NCBI GenBank assembly: GCA_023206055.1 | Contig: CP065367.1 | Span: 1,054,001-1,118,000 of the forward strand | Direction: 5' to 3' | Length of the DNA: 64,000 nucleotides | Source: Vibrio cyclitrophicus | GTDB lineage: Bacteria > Pseudomonadota > Gammaproteobacteria > Enterobacterales > Vibrionaceae | Shown here: one piece after another, positions 27,389 to 36,214 of the stretch | Layout: each line of letters starts with the position of its first letter | Position numbering within the stretch: position 1 is the stretch's first letter | The notes under the pieces: model-generated | Database searches by the model: none | What the model was told of the DNA's origin: nothing | The model's input: only the letters and a program-made list of their open reading frames with translations | Program-made: the position numbers and the translations under genes

Positions 27389-28201
27389 ATGAAAAAAACT
27401 ATTATCTCTTTAAGTACCTTATTAATCTCTTTCTCTGTTTACAGTGACGAAAATTTAAACCCAGAATCACCCGATCCAGGTGACCACTCTAAAGTTTCAA
27501 ATATGTTTGAGGCTACTTACGGAGTAAAAGGTGTAAATCATGACAACTTGAACCACGTTCAAGTCGCGATACAGCAATCAGGCCAATACGACAATGGGCA
27601 CTACTTCTTGGGTAAAGCAGAACTAAAAGCCGACGACGTAATTTACAATGCTCAGGGCGATAGTGATTTTGAAATTACTGAATTTAGAACTAGGTACTTT
27701 CAACTAGCAAACACCAAATCAGATAGATTTCCTGTTGCAGGCGTCAGCCTTGATTACATTGAACGCGGTATGCAAGATGATGTTACCGAACGTATGTTTG
27801 CACTTGGTGCAGTAACAAGAGTAGTGACACCACTTGATAACTGGTTAGTCTTCCCATACGTTATGGCCGTTTACGCTCAAAATGATGACAGTTACGCTTA
27901 TCCAGGTTTTGCAGACAAGAATGGTTGGGGTGTCCAAGCTAACATTTTAAATACTTTCTATTTAAACAAGAATGGTGCGAACTTTCAATTCAACCCTTAC
28001 TTTACGAGCCTAGATTTCGGCGGTGACTTAGGCACAGTAAATAGCTTAATGATTGAGTATTCAATTCAGTCTCCGATTACACAGAACAGAAAGCACTGGC
28101 TTCAATTAACGTATAACCAGTACTTTGACGACGCAACGGAATCATTTGAGCATCAAAGCGACCAAGCTGAACTGCTACTTACGTACAATTACTTCTTTTG
28201 A
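27389..28201 (+). CDS. outer-membrane beta-barrel protein, unknown family
   Basis: 270 residues from the ATG preceded by AAGG; a GTG one codon earlier is also in frame. A signal peptide covers residues 1-20 (ISFSVYS then DEN). The mature chain is beta-strand-rich with aromatic girdles, has a YIERGMQDDVTERMFALGA strand pair, and ends LLTYNYFF with a terminal Phe, as expected for BAM substrates. No specific family was recognised. Its position, divergent from the amidase and upstream of an MFS pump, suggests a role in passage of the same compound across the outer membrane. Confidence 0.7.
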   Translation: MKKTIISLSTLLISFSVYSDENLNPESPDPGDHSKVSNMFEATYGVKGVNHDNLNHVQVAIQQSGQYDNGHYFLGKAELKADDVIYNAQGDSDFEITEFRTRYFQLANTKSDRFPVAGVSLDYIERGMQDDVTERMFALGAVTRVVTPLDNWLVFPYVMAVYAQNDDSYAYPGFADKNGWGVQANILNTFYLNKNGANFQFNPYFTSLDFGGDLGTVNSLMIEYSIQSPITQNRKHWLQLTYNQYFDDATESFEHQSDQAELLLTYNYFF

Positions 28202-28332
28202 TCACTAATGAATATCATTAAGTAGCTATCGCAATAGCTCTACATGCACGTAAGGAACAGATCGTGTAGGTGTACCGTTAGAAATACTGAAACAAGATGG
28301 ATGTTAAGTGTTTCTATTTGAGATTGTATTCT

Positions 28333-29922
28333 ATGAACGTAGACATCGTGAGACCATTACTAACTGAATCTCGTAAGAATTGGTTCGGGCTCATTACTCT
28401 TATTCTTGCTCAAACCATCATTGTTTTAGACAATGTTACCTTAATGCTGTCCGCAGACTCCCTCGTCACTGAACTCTCTTTTACCCTTTCTCAACTGCAA
28501 GTCACCAATACTATTTATCCCATGATTGGCGCAACATTTATGATTGCAGGCGGTATGCTTGGCTTGATTATAGGTTGGCGGTGTCAAATTCAGATAGGAA
28601 TGTCTATCCTAGTGTTAAGTTCACTATGGGCTACGTTTGCTACCACTACGTATGAGTTTACTTATGGTGCTCGCATATTAGCAGGTATTGGTGGCAGCCT
28701 ATTGATACCAGCGGTTTTTGGGTACTGCACTGCATTCTACAAGGGAAAGCAACAAGCAATTGCTTTTGGGATGCTTTCTCCGATAATGTTAGGCGGGATC
28801 TTAGATACTTACAGCTTTAGAGCGGTTTACGCATTGATCGCTTTGTTCTCACTAATTGCTATTGGCTCTTCATTTATATTAAAAAAAGGGACAAGAGACC
28901 GAAACCTCAAATTTGATGCAAAAGGAATGGTCATCGCCTCGCTTGCTCTTCTTTCTACCATCATTGCATTGCTGAATATTGAAAGGTTAGGATTTATTGA
29001 AGCAAAAGGAGATATAAATATCTTCGGTTATTCCCCAGTTCCGTTTCTTTTCCTGTTAGGCTTCATAGCCTTTAAGTGGTTTTTCCATTGGGAATCGACA
29101 CTAGATAAGCGAGGTGAACGAACGCTTTTTCCTGCCAGCTTACGTAGTAATAAAAGAGTCTGGTTTGGGATGTTTTTCTGCGCAATGACGTATGCTCTTT
29201 ATCCAACAATGGCTTTTATAACCGTCACTTACCTGCAATTCAGTAATGAATTTTCTGCCCTTCAATCTGGAACTATTGTCGGACTAAACGCGTTTGGCAT
29301 GGTCACGGGGTCAATCCTTACTCCAATTCTTTTGTACGGACGCTCAACAAAACTCATTATGACTTGTGCCAATATGTTGTGCATCATTGGAGTTATGATG
29401 ATGTTGATGGCATACGAGGTTGGAGGCGTCAGCTACTTTATCTATTATGCTAACGTCATCTTTGGCCTAGGGTGCGGCATCTTTGCAGCTCACAGCCCAT
29501 TGATTATCACCACATCCGTGGCTCAGTCTGATGCAGAACAATCAAGTGGTATTCAAGCTACATCCCGTAACTTTGGCAAAGCAATGGGCCTCGCTGTTAT
29601 GGGCACGATTCTAACGTTTGCTCATTCTTCTTCATTTAAAATGAATACCCTTGAAGATGCTTCACTGTCTGTAGGAACACAACAAATGATTGTTGCAGAG
29701 CAAAGTATTCCATTCACCCATCAGCAAACGGTACTCAATGTCTTGGAAGAGCGTCAAATCGATGAAGATGAGCAGAAAGTCATTGCATCCATCGCGATAT
29801 TTGGCCGCTTAGATGCGATGCGTTCAACTTTGGGTGCATTTGTATTTTTGATTTTGCTTAGTCAAGGAATGGCTTTAATGGTGCCAGGAAAGAGCCCACA
29901 AGCTGTTGAACACGCCGAATAA
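28333..29922 (+). CDS. MFS exporter (DHA2-like), second paralogue with shortened TM5
   Basis: 529 residues from MNVDIVRPLL; an ATG 12 codons upstream is possible and neither has a strong Shine-Dalgarno. It aligns through its length with the MFS protein encoded at 23.3-25.0 kb (GARILAGIGGSLLIPAVFG against GARVMAGLGASLAIPAVLG; DAEQSSGIQATSRNFGKAMG against DAQQSGGIQAAARNVGYSIG). Between AIAFG and the GILD segment it lacks 10 residues present in the paralogue, in helix 5 where antiporter motif C lies. The frame is otherwise intact. It may be inactive, or a transporter with changed function. Confidence 0.75.
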   Translation: MNVDIVRPLLTESRKNWFGLITLILAQTIIVLDNVTLMLSADSLVTELSFTLSQLQVTNTIYPMIGATFMIAGGMLGLIIGWRCQIQIGMSILVLSSLWATFATTTYEFTYGARILAGIGGSLLIPAVFGYCTAFYKGKQQAIAFGMLSPIMLGGILDTYSFRAVYALIALFSLIAIGSSFILKKGTRDRNLKFDAKGMVIASLALLSTIIALLNIERLGFIEAKGDINIFGYSPVPFLFLLGFIAFKWFFHWESTLDKRGERTLFPASLRSNKRVWFGMFFCAMTYALYPTMAFITVTYLQFSNEFSALQSGTIVGLNAFGMVTGSILTPILLYGRSTKLIMTCANMLCIIGVMMMLMAYEVGGVSYFIYYANVIFGLGCGIFAAHSPLIITTSVAQSDAEQSSGIQATSRNFGKAMGLAVMGTILTFAHSSSFKMNTLEDASLSVGTQQMIVAEQSIPFTHQQTVLNVLEERQIDEDEQKVIASIAIFGRLDAMRSTLGAFVFLILLSQGMALMVPGKSPQAVEHAE

Positions 29923-29961
29923 ATAACCGTTCTGGTCATAATCGAAACTTATAACTTCAAG

Positions 29962-29992
29962 CGCCTAATGTACTCCATCGGGCGTTTTTTAT
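29962..29992 (+). terminator. intrinsic terminator of the second MFS gene
   Basis: CGCCTAATG pairs with CATCGGGCG (one G-U, one mismatch) around TACTC and runs into TTTTTTATT, about 40 nt after the stop. The remaining gap to the ABC gene holds only its promoter region as far as I can see. Confidence 0.7.
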
Positions 29993-30210
29993 TGCAAGAC
30001 CTCTGTATAGATTCAAATCTCTAGTTAATGCCTGACTTATTCCTGCAACTGATCTATTTCCCCTTCGTCGAAGTACAAGTTATTAATAGTTCGATGTAAA
30101 TCGCTTTCTTTTTCAAATTGTTGTCTACAGTTTTATAGAGCTTGTCGCTTCAGTAATTGCCACAGGTAACGATACCTTTTGATGGTAAGTTTTGGTTATA
30201 AGGAGAGGTA

Positions 30211-30918
30211 ATGGAAAACCCAATTGTCACACTCACTCAGGCCAGCAAAAGCTTTGTTGATGGCAACGATACCCATCACGTTTTGGACAGTGTCGATTTC
30301 GCTTTGGTGACAGGGGCAAGCGTGGCTTTGACAGGAGCAAGTGGCAGCGGGAAAAGTACTCTACTCAACCTAATCGCGGGCTTTGAACCGCTTTCAGAGG
30401 GTAAGTTGTGGCTCGATGGCGAGAACACATTAGATTGGAAAGATCCACAATGGAGCCGATTCCGCCATCAAAAACTGGGCGTTATCTTTCAGCAGTTCAA
30501 CTTGTTAACCCCACTCAACGTAAAACAAAACATCGCGTTCCCGTTACATTTGAATCAACAAAAATGGGGAGACTGGTGCGATTATTTAGTTAACGCATTG
30601 GGTATCAGCGAGCTACTCGAAAGACACGTATCCGCACTCTCTGGCGGTCAGCAACAACGAGTCGCTATTGCACGTGCGCTAGCCCATAAACCCAAACTAT
30701 TGCTTGCCGACGAACCCACAGGCAACCTCGACCACAAGGCTGGCATTGAGGTAATGAAGCTGCTGAGTGAAATCACCACACAAGGCAACACTGCGGTGCT
30801 TTTGGTTACCCACAGCCCAGAATGCGCCAGCTTTATGCAGACAAAATTGGTGTTAGATGATGGTTGTTTAAAGAACGTAGATCGAACCCAAGCCAAAGAG
30901 CAGCAACGTTGTGAGTAA
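30211..30918 (+). CDS. ABC transporter ATPase, LolD/MacB type (AttE-like)
   Basis: 235 residues. Walker A GASGSGKST (about 44-52), Q-loop FQQFNLLTP, signature LSGGQQQRVAIARA, Walker B LLLADEPTGNLD and switch His in LLVTHSPEC are all intact. This MacB/LolD-type ATPase pairs with an FtsX-type permease, encoded directly downstream with an overlapping or near-overlapping start. A GGAGAGG Shine-Dalgarno precedes the ATG. Such mechanotransmission ABC systems act on lipids, lipoproteins or peptides at the periplasmic side rather than moving small solutes across the membrane. Confidence 0.9.
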   Translation: MENPIVTLTQASKSFVDGNDTHHVLDSVDFALVTGASVALTGASGSGKSTLLNLIAGFEPLSEGKLWLDGENTLDWKDPQWSRFRHQKLGVIFQQFNLLTPLNVKQNIAFPLHLNQQKWGDWCDYLVNALGISELLERHVSALSGGQQQRVAIARALAHKPKLLLADEPTGNLDHKAGIEVMKLLSEITTQGNTAVLLVTHSPECASFMQTKLVLDDGCLKNVDRTQAKEQQRCE

Positions 30919-33445
30919 TCCAATGAAGCAAACTGGCTTCGCACAGAGCCAGATCACCCATACTAAACTGACGTTGAATCTATTCTCGGCGCACTATCGT
31001 CAATCACCATTGCAAGCCGCAGCGATTCTGATCGGCATTGTGCTAGCGGTCACCTTGTTTGTCGCAGTGCAAGCCATCAACCTCAATGCCAAGCGCAGCT
31101 ACGCTGAGTCGACCGAGCAACTTAGCGCCCAAGCACAAAACCTTATCATTCCACCAGCAGGGCAAAACTATTTGCCAGAATCGCTCTACTTCAACTTAAG
31201 ACAAAGTGGGTTAAGCGCAGCGCTACCCGTTATAGAAGGGCGAGTAAGAGACGAACAAGGTCGACGTTGGTCAGTTCAAGGCAGTGAGTTGATCGCCGCC
31301 CTCACTTCAAGAACTCGTCACTCTCGCGTCGACGATAAAAGCAATACTCAAACCAAAGAGCCAAACATTTCCCTGTTCGACAATGCCTTACCTTTACCGC
31401 AACTCTTGGCGGGTGAACACATTGTGATGATGAGCCAATCTCAGCACCAGAGTTTGGACGAAGTAGACACACTCACTTTGGATGAAGTACTCACTCAAGT
31501 GGTAGTGCTACCAGATGAATGGCAGCTCGGTAGCAGAATGTTGATGGACATTGGATTCGCTCAGCAGCTGCTTAACAAGCAAGGGCAACTGAGCTATATC
31601 GCTATTTTTGACACTAAGAGCAATACTCAGGATAAATGGCAAAACCTTATTGGCGAGCAAGGGCAATGGATATCCAACAACCAAAGCACGGATCTCGGTT
31701 CAATTACCGATAGCTTTCACCTCAATCTCACCGCCATGAGTTTGTTGGCGTTTTTGGTTGGCCTGTTCATCGCTTACAACGGCGTGAAGTACAGCTTGCT
31801 GAAACGTAATCGGCTGTTGGTGCAAATTCAACAAGCAGGGATTGCGCCAAGCATCGTATTTTCAGCTCTACTAGTCGAGCTCACTGTTTTAGTCACACTG
31901 GGCGCGTCGCTTGGTTTCATTCTCGGCATTCAACTCAGCCATTGGCTACATCCAACCGTCGCGATAACGCTTGAGCAACTTTATGGTGCAACATTGCTTC
32001 CCGGCACATGGCAGTGGCAATGGTTAGTGCAGGCACTGCTACTCACGCTGGCCGCAACGCTTGTCGCGTGTTGGCAGCACTTTAAACAGCGAGTGCGACA
32101 ACCACTCTCTTCCCATGGCGGTTTTTATCAGGCGCCGGAAACGTCTAACGAAAATCAGCTGTTTGTTATAGGGTCAGTATTAACCATTGTCGCGTTAGCA
32201 GGGTTATGGCTGAGCGAACACCATCGCTTCACCATGGCATGGCTCGGTGTGTTAGTGGTGTCGGTTCCCTTGTATCTCCCCAAAACGCTCAGCGTGCTAG
32301 CGAACTGGAGCGAAAAACGTACCCAATCGGGGTTAATACAATATCTGTTCGCTGAGCTGCGTGAACTTATCTCCCCGCTCTCCCTTGCCATGATGGCGTT
32401 GCTCCTCGCCGTCACCGCCAATGTGGGGATGAACACCTTAGTCGGCAGCTTTGAATCCACGTTAAAGCAATGGCTTGAACAGCGCTTACATGCCGATATT
32501 TACGTTAGCCCTGCCCAAGGTGACATCGCCAATGTGGAACGTGCGTTAGAGCAGTTTGAGAACGTTGAAACCGTTTATAAGCAGTACTATGTCGACGATA
32601 ACTTGCAGGGCCTACCCACGTTACTCGGCACCAAAGACAAAGACACACTTGAGCAAACCATGGTGTTCCAATCTCACGTTGATGACTTCTGGTCACGCTT
32701 TTACCAAGGTGAATTAGTGGCGATCAGCGAGCCTACCGCGGTGAAGCTCGGATTATCATTGAATAGCAAACTTGAACTTGATGCGTTCCAAGGCAAAACA
32801 CTCATCGTCGGCGCGATTTTTCATGATTACGGCTCACCGAATGGCGAAGTGTTACTTGCACCTGATTTATGGCTCGAAAGCGGATTTACTGACTTACCCA
32901 CCAGTTTGGGAATCAAAGTATCTGGTGATCCACAAGTGGTTTATAAACAGCTACGCCAACAACTCAATCTGCATCCAAGTCAGCTTTACGATCAAGCACA
33001 GATCAAATCGATCGCTTTAGATATCTTCTCACAAACCTTTGCCATCACTCGGGCGCTTAATGGCGTTACTTTAATGGTCGCGGTAATAGGGTTGTTCTGC
33101 GCCTGTTTCATGTTGCTCGATGCACGTAAAGCCGCTATTGCAAGGTTGTATGCGCTCGGTGTTAGTCAGCGAAAATTGATGGCGATAATGGTCGGGCAAA
33201 TCGTTGTTCTGGTCGCCTTCACTCTGGTTATTGCTTTACCACTCGGCGCTATGGTCGGTTATGTGTTGACGGACATCGTTACCCTGCGCGCCTTTGGTTG
33301 GAGTTTAAATTATGTATGGAATTGGAGTGACGCACTCAGCATCGCAACGATCACCATTTTAGTGGCTGTGTTTGCGACCTTGATTCCACTGTGGCGTTTG
33401 GTCAGTAAACCCGTGGTATCCAGTTTGCAAAGTGAGGTGTTGTGA
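30911..33445 (+). CDS. FtsX-type ABC permease, double-length (AttF-AttG-like)
   Basis: 844 residues with eight or more hydrophobic helices: one near residues 40-55, three around 280-390, a central pair near 420-500, and a C-terminal FtsX module of three helices (about 715-835) ending SKPVVSSLQSEVL. The two large periplasmic regions and two FtsX modules match a single long MacB/LolC-like permease. The GTG used here overlaps the ATPase gene by 8 nt; an ATG four codons later is the alternative. The products with neighbours match the AttEFGH-type module of Agrobacterium annotations. Confidence 0.85.
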   Translation: MSNPMKQTGFAQSQITHTKLTLNLFSAHYRQSPLQAAAILIGIVLAVTLFVAVQAINLNAKRSYAESTEQLSAQAQNLIIPPAGQNYLPESLYFNLRQSGLSAALPVIEGRVRDEQGRRWSVQGSELIAALTSRTRHSRVDDKSNTQTKEPNISLFDNALPLPQLLAGEHIVMMSQSQHQSLDEVDTLTLDEVLTQVVVLPDEWQLGSRMLMDIGFAQQLLNKQGQLSYIAIFDTKSNTQDKWQNLIGEQGQWISNNQSTDLGSITDSFHLNLTAMSLLAFLVGLFIAYNGVKYSLLKRNRLLVQIQQAGIAPSIVFSALLVELTVLVTLGASLGFILGIQLSHWLHPTVAITLEQLYGATLLPGTWQWQWLVQALLLTLAATLVACWQHFKQRVRQPLSSHGGFYQAPETSNENQLFVIGSVLTIVALAGLWLSEHHRFTMAWLGVLVVSVPLYLPKTLSVLANWSEKRTQSGLIQYLFAELRELISPLSLAMMALLLAVTANVGMNTLVGSFESTLKQWLEQRLHADIYVSPAQGDIANVERALEQFENVETVYKQYYVDDNLQGLPTLLGTKDKDTLEQTMVFQSHVDDFWSRFYQGELVAISEPTAVKLGLSLNSKLELDAFQGKTLIVGAIFHDYGSPNGEVLLAPDLWLESGFTDLPTSLGIKVSGDPQVVYKQLRQQLNLHPSQLYDQAQIKSIALDIFSQTFAITRALNGVTLMVAVIGLFCACFMLLDARKAAIARLYALGVSQRKLMAIMVGQIVVLVAFTLVIALPLGAMVGYVLTDIVTLRAFGWSLNYVWNWSDALSIATITILVAVFATLIPLWRLVSKPVVSSLQSEVL

Positions 33446-34602
33446 TGAATCGACCAATAAAAGTTTTCGTTCTCACAATTGGCATCTTGCTCCTTTTAGG
33501 ATGCGAGGAGCCTAGACAGCACTCAACAAAACTATCAACAAAACAGTCAGCTAAAAATATGGGTTCGATACTCGGCACTGGAATACAAACCGAGAATGAA
33601 AAACAAAAAGAGGCTGAGCAATTCACCCCGGTAGTAAAAGGCGTCGAGATCACCTTCCCTGCCGACCATCAAGCACACCCTGATTTTCGTCATGAATGGT
33701 GGTATCTAACCGCCAACCTCATTGATGAAGACGGTAATGCTCTAGGCGTGCAGTGGACACAATTCCGCTTCGCGGCTGCACCAAAGGACAGTTCGAATAG
33801 CGCTAAGCAAACGACGTGGCAAAGTCAGCAAATCTACATGGCACACAGCGCCGTCACCACCAAAGACAAACACTATGCCGATGAAAAGTGGTCTCGTGAC
33901 CAAGCTGAGCTAGCAGGCGTCGATGCTTCCCCATTTAGGGTCTATCTCGATGACTGGCAATGGACATCGTCAAGTGATGATCTGTTCCCCGCAACCTTGA
34001 ACGCTAATTCCGGTCAGTTTGGCTACTCGCTTAAGTTAACCAACAACGCGCCTTATCAAAAGCAAGGCGAACAAGGCTACAGCACCAAAAGTAGCGATGG
34101 CAAAGTAGCTTCCTATTACTACAGCCAACCATTCATTAATGTATCGGGCGAGGTCATCATCGATGGAGTCACGCATCAAGTTTCTGGCAAAGCTTGGATA
34201 GACCGAGAATGGAGCTCGCAGTTTTTACTCGACTCGCAACAAGGCTGGGATTGGTTTGCGCTAAGGCTGAGTGATGAAACCAGCTTGGTGGTATTTCAAC
34301 TTCGAAACTCAACAACAGGTGAAGCCAGTTATTCCCATGCAAGGTTAATGCAGCAAGGTGGCTCTGGCATCGCGATTGGTCAGCAAGACATCAATTTAAC
34401 CGCCATCAAGCAAACAGAAATCGATGGAAGTAACTACCCAACAAAATGGCAAGTTTCAATTCCAACTCAACAAATCGAACTGACCGTTTCAGCTCTCAAT
34501 CCAAATGCCAAAATGCCGCTGTCAGTTCCCTATTGGGAAGGCCCGGTCTTAATTGAAGGTGCTCACTCTGGTACAGGCTACATGGAGTTGACTGGGTATT
34601 AA
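33445..34602 (+). CDS. AttH/CrtC-like lipocalin-fold lipoprotein
   Basis: 385 residues; the ATG overlaps the permease TGA by one base. A lipobox LLLLGC places the lipidated Cys at residue 20, so it should be a periplasmic membrane-anchored lipoprotein. The body carries carotenoid 1,2-hydratase (CrtC/AttH) family marks: FPADHQAHPDFRHEWWYLTANL, the WTQFRF strand, KAWIDREWSSQFL and WDWFALRLSD. In non-carotenoid bacteria this domain goes with MacB-type ABC genes, as here. It probably binds a hydrophobic ligand handled by the ABC pair; no catalytic role is shown. Confidence 0.85.
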   Translation: MNRPIKVFVLTIGILLLLGCEEPRQHSTKLSTKQSAKNMGSILGTGIQTENEKQKEAEQFTPVVKGVEITFPADHQAHPDFRHEWWYLTANLIDEDGNALGVQWTQFRFAAAPKDSSNSAKQTTWQSQQIYMAHSAVTTKDKHYADEKWSRDQAELAGVDASPFRVYLDDWQWTSSSDDLFPATLNANSGQFGYSLKLTNNAPYQKQGEQGYSTKSSDGKVASYYYSQPFINVSGEVIIDGVTHQVSGKAWIDREWSSQFLLDSQQGWDWFALRLSDETSLVVFQLRNSTTGEASYSHARLMQQGGSGIAIGQQDINLTAIKQTEIDGSNYPTKWQVSIPTQQIELTVSALNPNAKMPLSVPYWEGPVLIEGAHSGTGYMELTGY

Positions 34603-34606
34603 TCAA

Positions 34607-34646
34607 AAAAGCAGCGTAAAGAGCTATCCACCTTTATGCTGCTTCA
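34607..34646. terminator. bidirectional terminator between AttH-like and HlyD genes
   Basis: AAGCAGCGTAAAG pairs with CTTTATGCTGCTT (13 bp with one G-U) around a 10-nt loop. An A-run on the left gives a U-run for minus-strand RNA, and it lies between convergent stops. Confidence 0.7.
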
Positions 34647-34678
34647 TCACTCTATTCAAAGTTAACAAATGAAAGAGA

Positions 34679-35710
34679 TTAAATCGCCAATAGATACGAT
34701 TTAACAGACGCAAGACGTAAAGTTGCCCCACCAATGATGTCTATAAAACCGAGTATAGGGTAAGGCTTAGACGCACTGATCCATGCTGAGCCTGTCGCGC
34801 CAATCGGTATTTTTTTCATCGTTTCTTCATCAATTTCTAAAATAACGGTTCGACCAATTGCTGGAGAGCCCCTTTGAATGTGTGCCGAAACTCGCTGCTC
34901 TTGTGGTAGTAAATTTCCTTGAGCCTCACCGGTTGCTTTTACTTTACTGTGAACTCGAGATCGGAAAATTTGCCCTGGAAAAGTATCAATAAAGAACTCG
35001 CTAAACTGACCTTTTTCGATATTGGCAAACGCTTGATCAGGGATACGCATTTCGACAAACTTCTTCGATGTATCCCACACATGCAGAGAACCAACTCGAG
35101 ATCCATCAGCAATAAAAACATGGGTGATCATGCCATCAAATGGCGCTCGAACCGTAAGGCGGTCAAGGTCAAACATCAAGCTTTGTTTCTTAGCGAGCAA
35201 ACCATCTTTCTTGGCATGCAACACGTTCAACTCAGCCATAAAAAACTCAACGTTGTCTTGAGTTTCTTCTAACTCTTTAAGGCTAACATGTTGCTCTAAG
35301 TTCTGGTTACGCGATAGGTTTCGCTTAGCTTGGGCCACTTTCACTTCTTGAGCTTCAATGGTTCTATCAATTTCAATCAGACCAGAATCAACCTCAGAAA
35401 TCGACGCAGAGATCAGATCATCTTTGAGAGTGTAAAGTACTTCGCCTTTTTTCACATCGCTATTATGATCAACGTATATTTTGTCGATGTGTTGACCAAG
35501 CGTTGGAGACATCACAGCATGGGGGGCTTTGACAGTGGTTGAATTGGTCAAATCAATCGGCGAATAGAAACGATGGCCGACAAACAAACTCACCAGTAAC
35601 AGCAAGCCAATCACAACAGACACAAAGTAATTCTTAGGGGTTCGTTTGAGTACATTAAATTTGAATAACAACCAAACCACTAATATGTAGGGGAGCATGA
35701 TCTCTTTCAT
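34679..35710 (-). CDS. HlyD-family membrane-fusion protein (YibH-like)
   Basis: 343 residues. Two hydrophobic stretches at the N terminus (about 4-18 and 27-46), a lipoyl-like segment (SPTLGQHIDKIYVDHNSDVKKGEVLYTL), a coiled-coil hairpin of about 80 residues, and RLTVRAPFDGMITHVFIADG as the second lipoyl half. It overlaps the upstream DUF3302 gene by 4 nt (ATGA). The pair matches E. coli yibI-yibH in order and size. No channel gene adjoins. Part of this gene is repeated as a decayed fragment near 42.55 kb. Confidence 0.85.
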   Translation of the reverse strand: MKEIMLPYILVVWLLFKFNVLKRTPKNYFVSVVIGLLLLVSLFVGHRFYSPIDLTNSTTVKAPHAVMSPTLGQHIDKIYVDHNSDVKKGEVLYTLKDDLISASISEVDSGLIEIDRTIEAQEVKVAQAKRNLSRNQNLEQHVSLKELEETQDNVEFFMAELNVLHAKKDGLLAKKQSLMFDLDRLTVRAPFDGMITHVFIADGSRVGSLHVWDTSKKFVEMRIPDQAFANIEKGQFSEFFIDTFPGQIFRSRVHSKVKATGEAQGNLLPQEQRVSAHIQRGSPAIGRTVILEIDEETMKKIPIGATGSAWISASKPYPILGFIDIIGGATLRLASVKSYLLAI

Positions 35711-36018
35711 TGCGAAGCGCCTCTAATCCACTGTTGTAATTTATCCCAGTCCGTCACAATCGCGAGCACCGCAATAATCCAGAGCGGTTTGTAAAACATG
35801 CCCAATATGCACAGCCAAAAAATCAACTTGGCCTGAGCCAAACCACGCTCTTTAGCAAGATGTTTGGGAATAGAATGGACATACCATAGCTTGCTCAATG
35901 TCCATACAAGGATGCCCAACGTGACTGCCACAATGAACCACATGAACAATGTCGATTCTAGAATGTTGTAGACCGAAGGATACGCATCGTAAACTAAGGT
36001 AGTTGGATGAATCTTCAT
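35707..36018 (-). CDS. DUF3302 small inner-membrane protein (YibI-like)
   Basis: 103 residues with two hydrophobic helices (about 22-42 and 66-88) joined by a basic segment, SIPKHLAKERGLAQAKLI, typical of DUF3302. Its stop overlaps the HlyD-type start, so the two are translationally coupled. Function is unknown; the conserved linkage suggests it assists the adaptor. Confidence 0.7.
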   Translation of the reverse strand: MKIHPTTLVYDAYPSVYNILESTLFMWFIVAVTLGILVWTLSKLWYVHSIPKHLAKERGLAQAKLIFWLCILGMFYKPLWIIAVLAIVTDWDKLQQWIRGASQ

Positions 36019-36075
36019 ACGATTTCCTAAATTATCATCCCGCCTCTAAGGCAAAGCCATTGGGACTATTCCAAT

Positions 36076-36139
36076 CACTTAAGCACTTATGTACTTATGT
36101 ACTTATATATTTACGCACTTAAGCACTTACGCACTTAAG
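36076..36139. repeat. eight tandem 8-bp degenerate repeats
   Basis: Eight consecutive 8-bp units of the form CACTTAAG, CACTTATG, TACTTATG, TACTTATA, TATTTACG, CACTTAAG, CACTTACG, CACTTAAG fill this interval without gaps. The CACTTAAG unit carries a CTTAAG palindrome. The array lies in the upstream region of the DUF3302/HlyD operon, about 60 nt from its start codon, and beside the sulfatase terminator. The spacing of 8 bp does not match the DNA helical turn; it may be a neutral slippage product. Confidence 0.85.
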
Positions 36140-36159
36140 CGCTGAGCCCGGAGTGAACG

Positions 36160-36207
36160 AAAAAAGCCGCCTATCAATACCCATTGTCATCGGTATCAAT
36201 AGACGGC
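36160..36207 (-). terminator. intrinsic terminator of the sulfatase gene
   Basis: A long interrupted stem (GCCGCCTAT/ATAGACGGC outside, ATACC/GGTAT inside) is followed on the minus-strand RNA by a U-run (plus-strand AAAAAA). It begins just beyond the sulfatase stop. Confidence 0.8.
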
Positions 36208-36214
36208 ATACACT

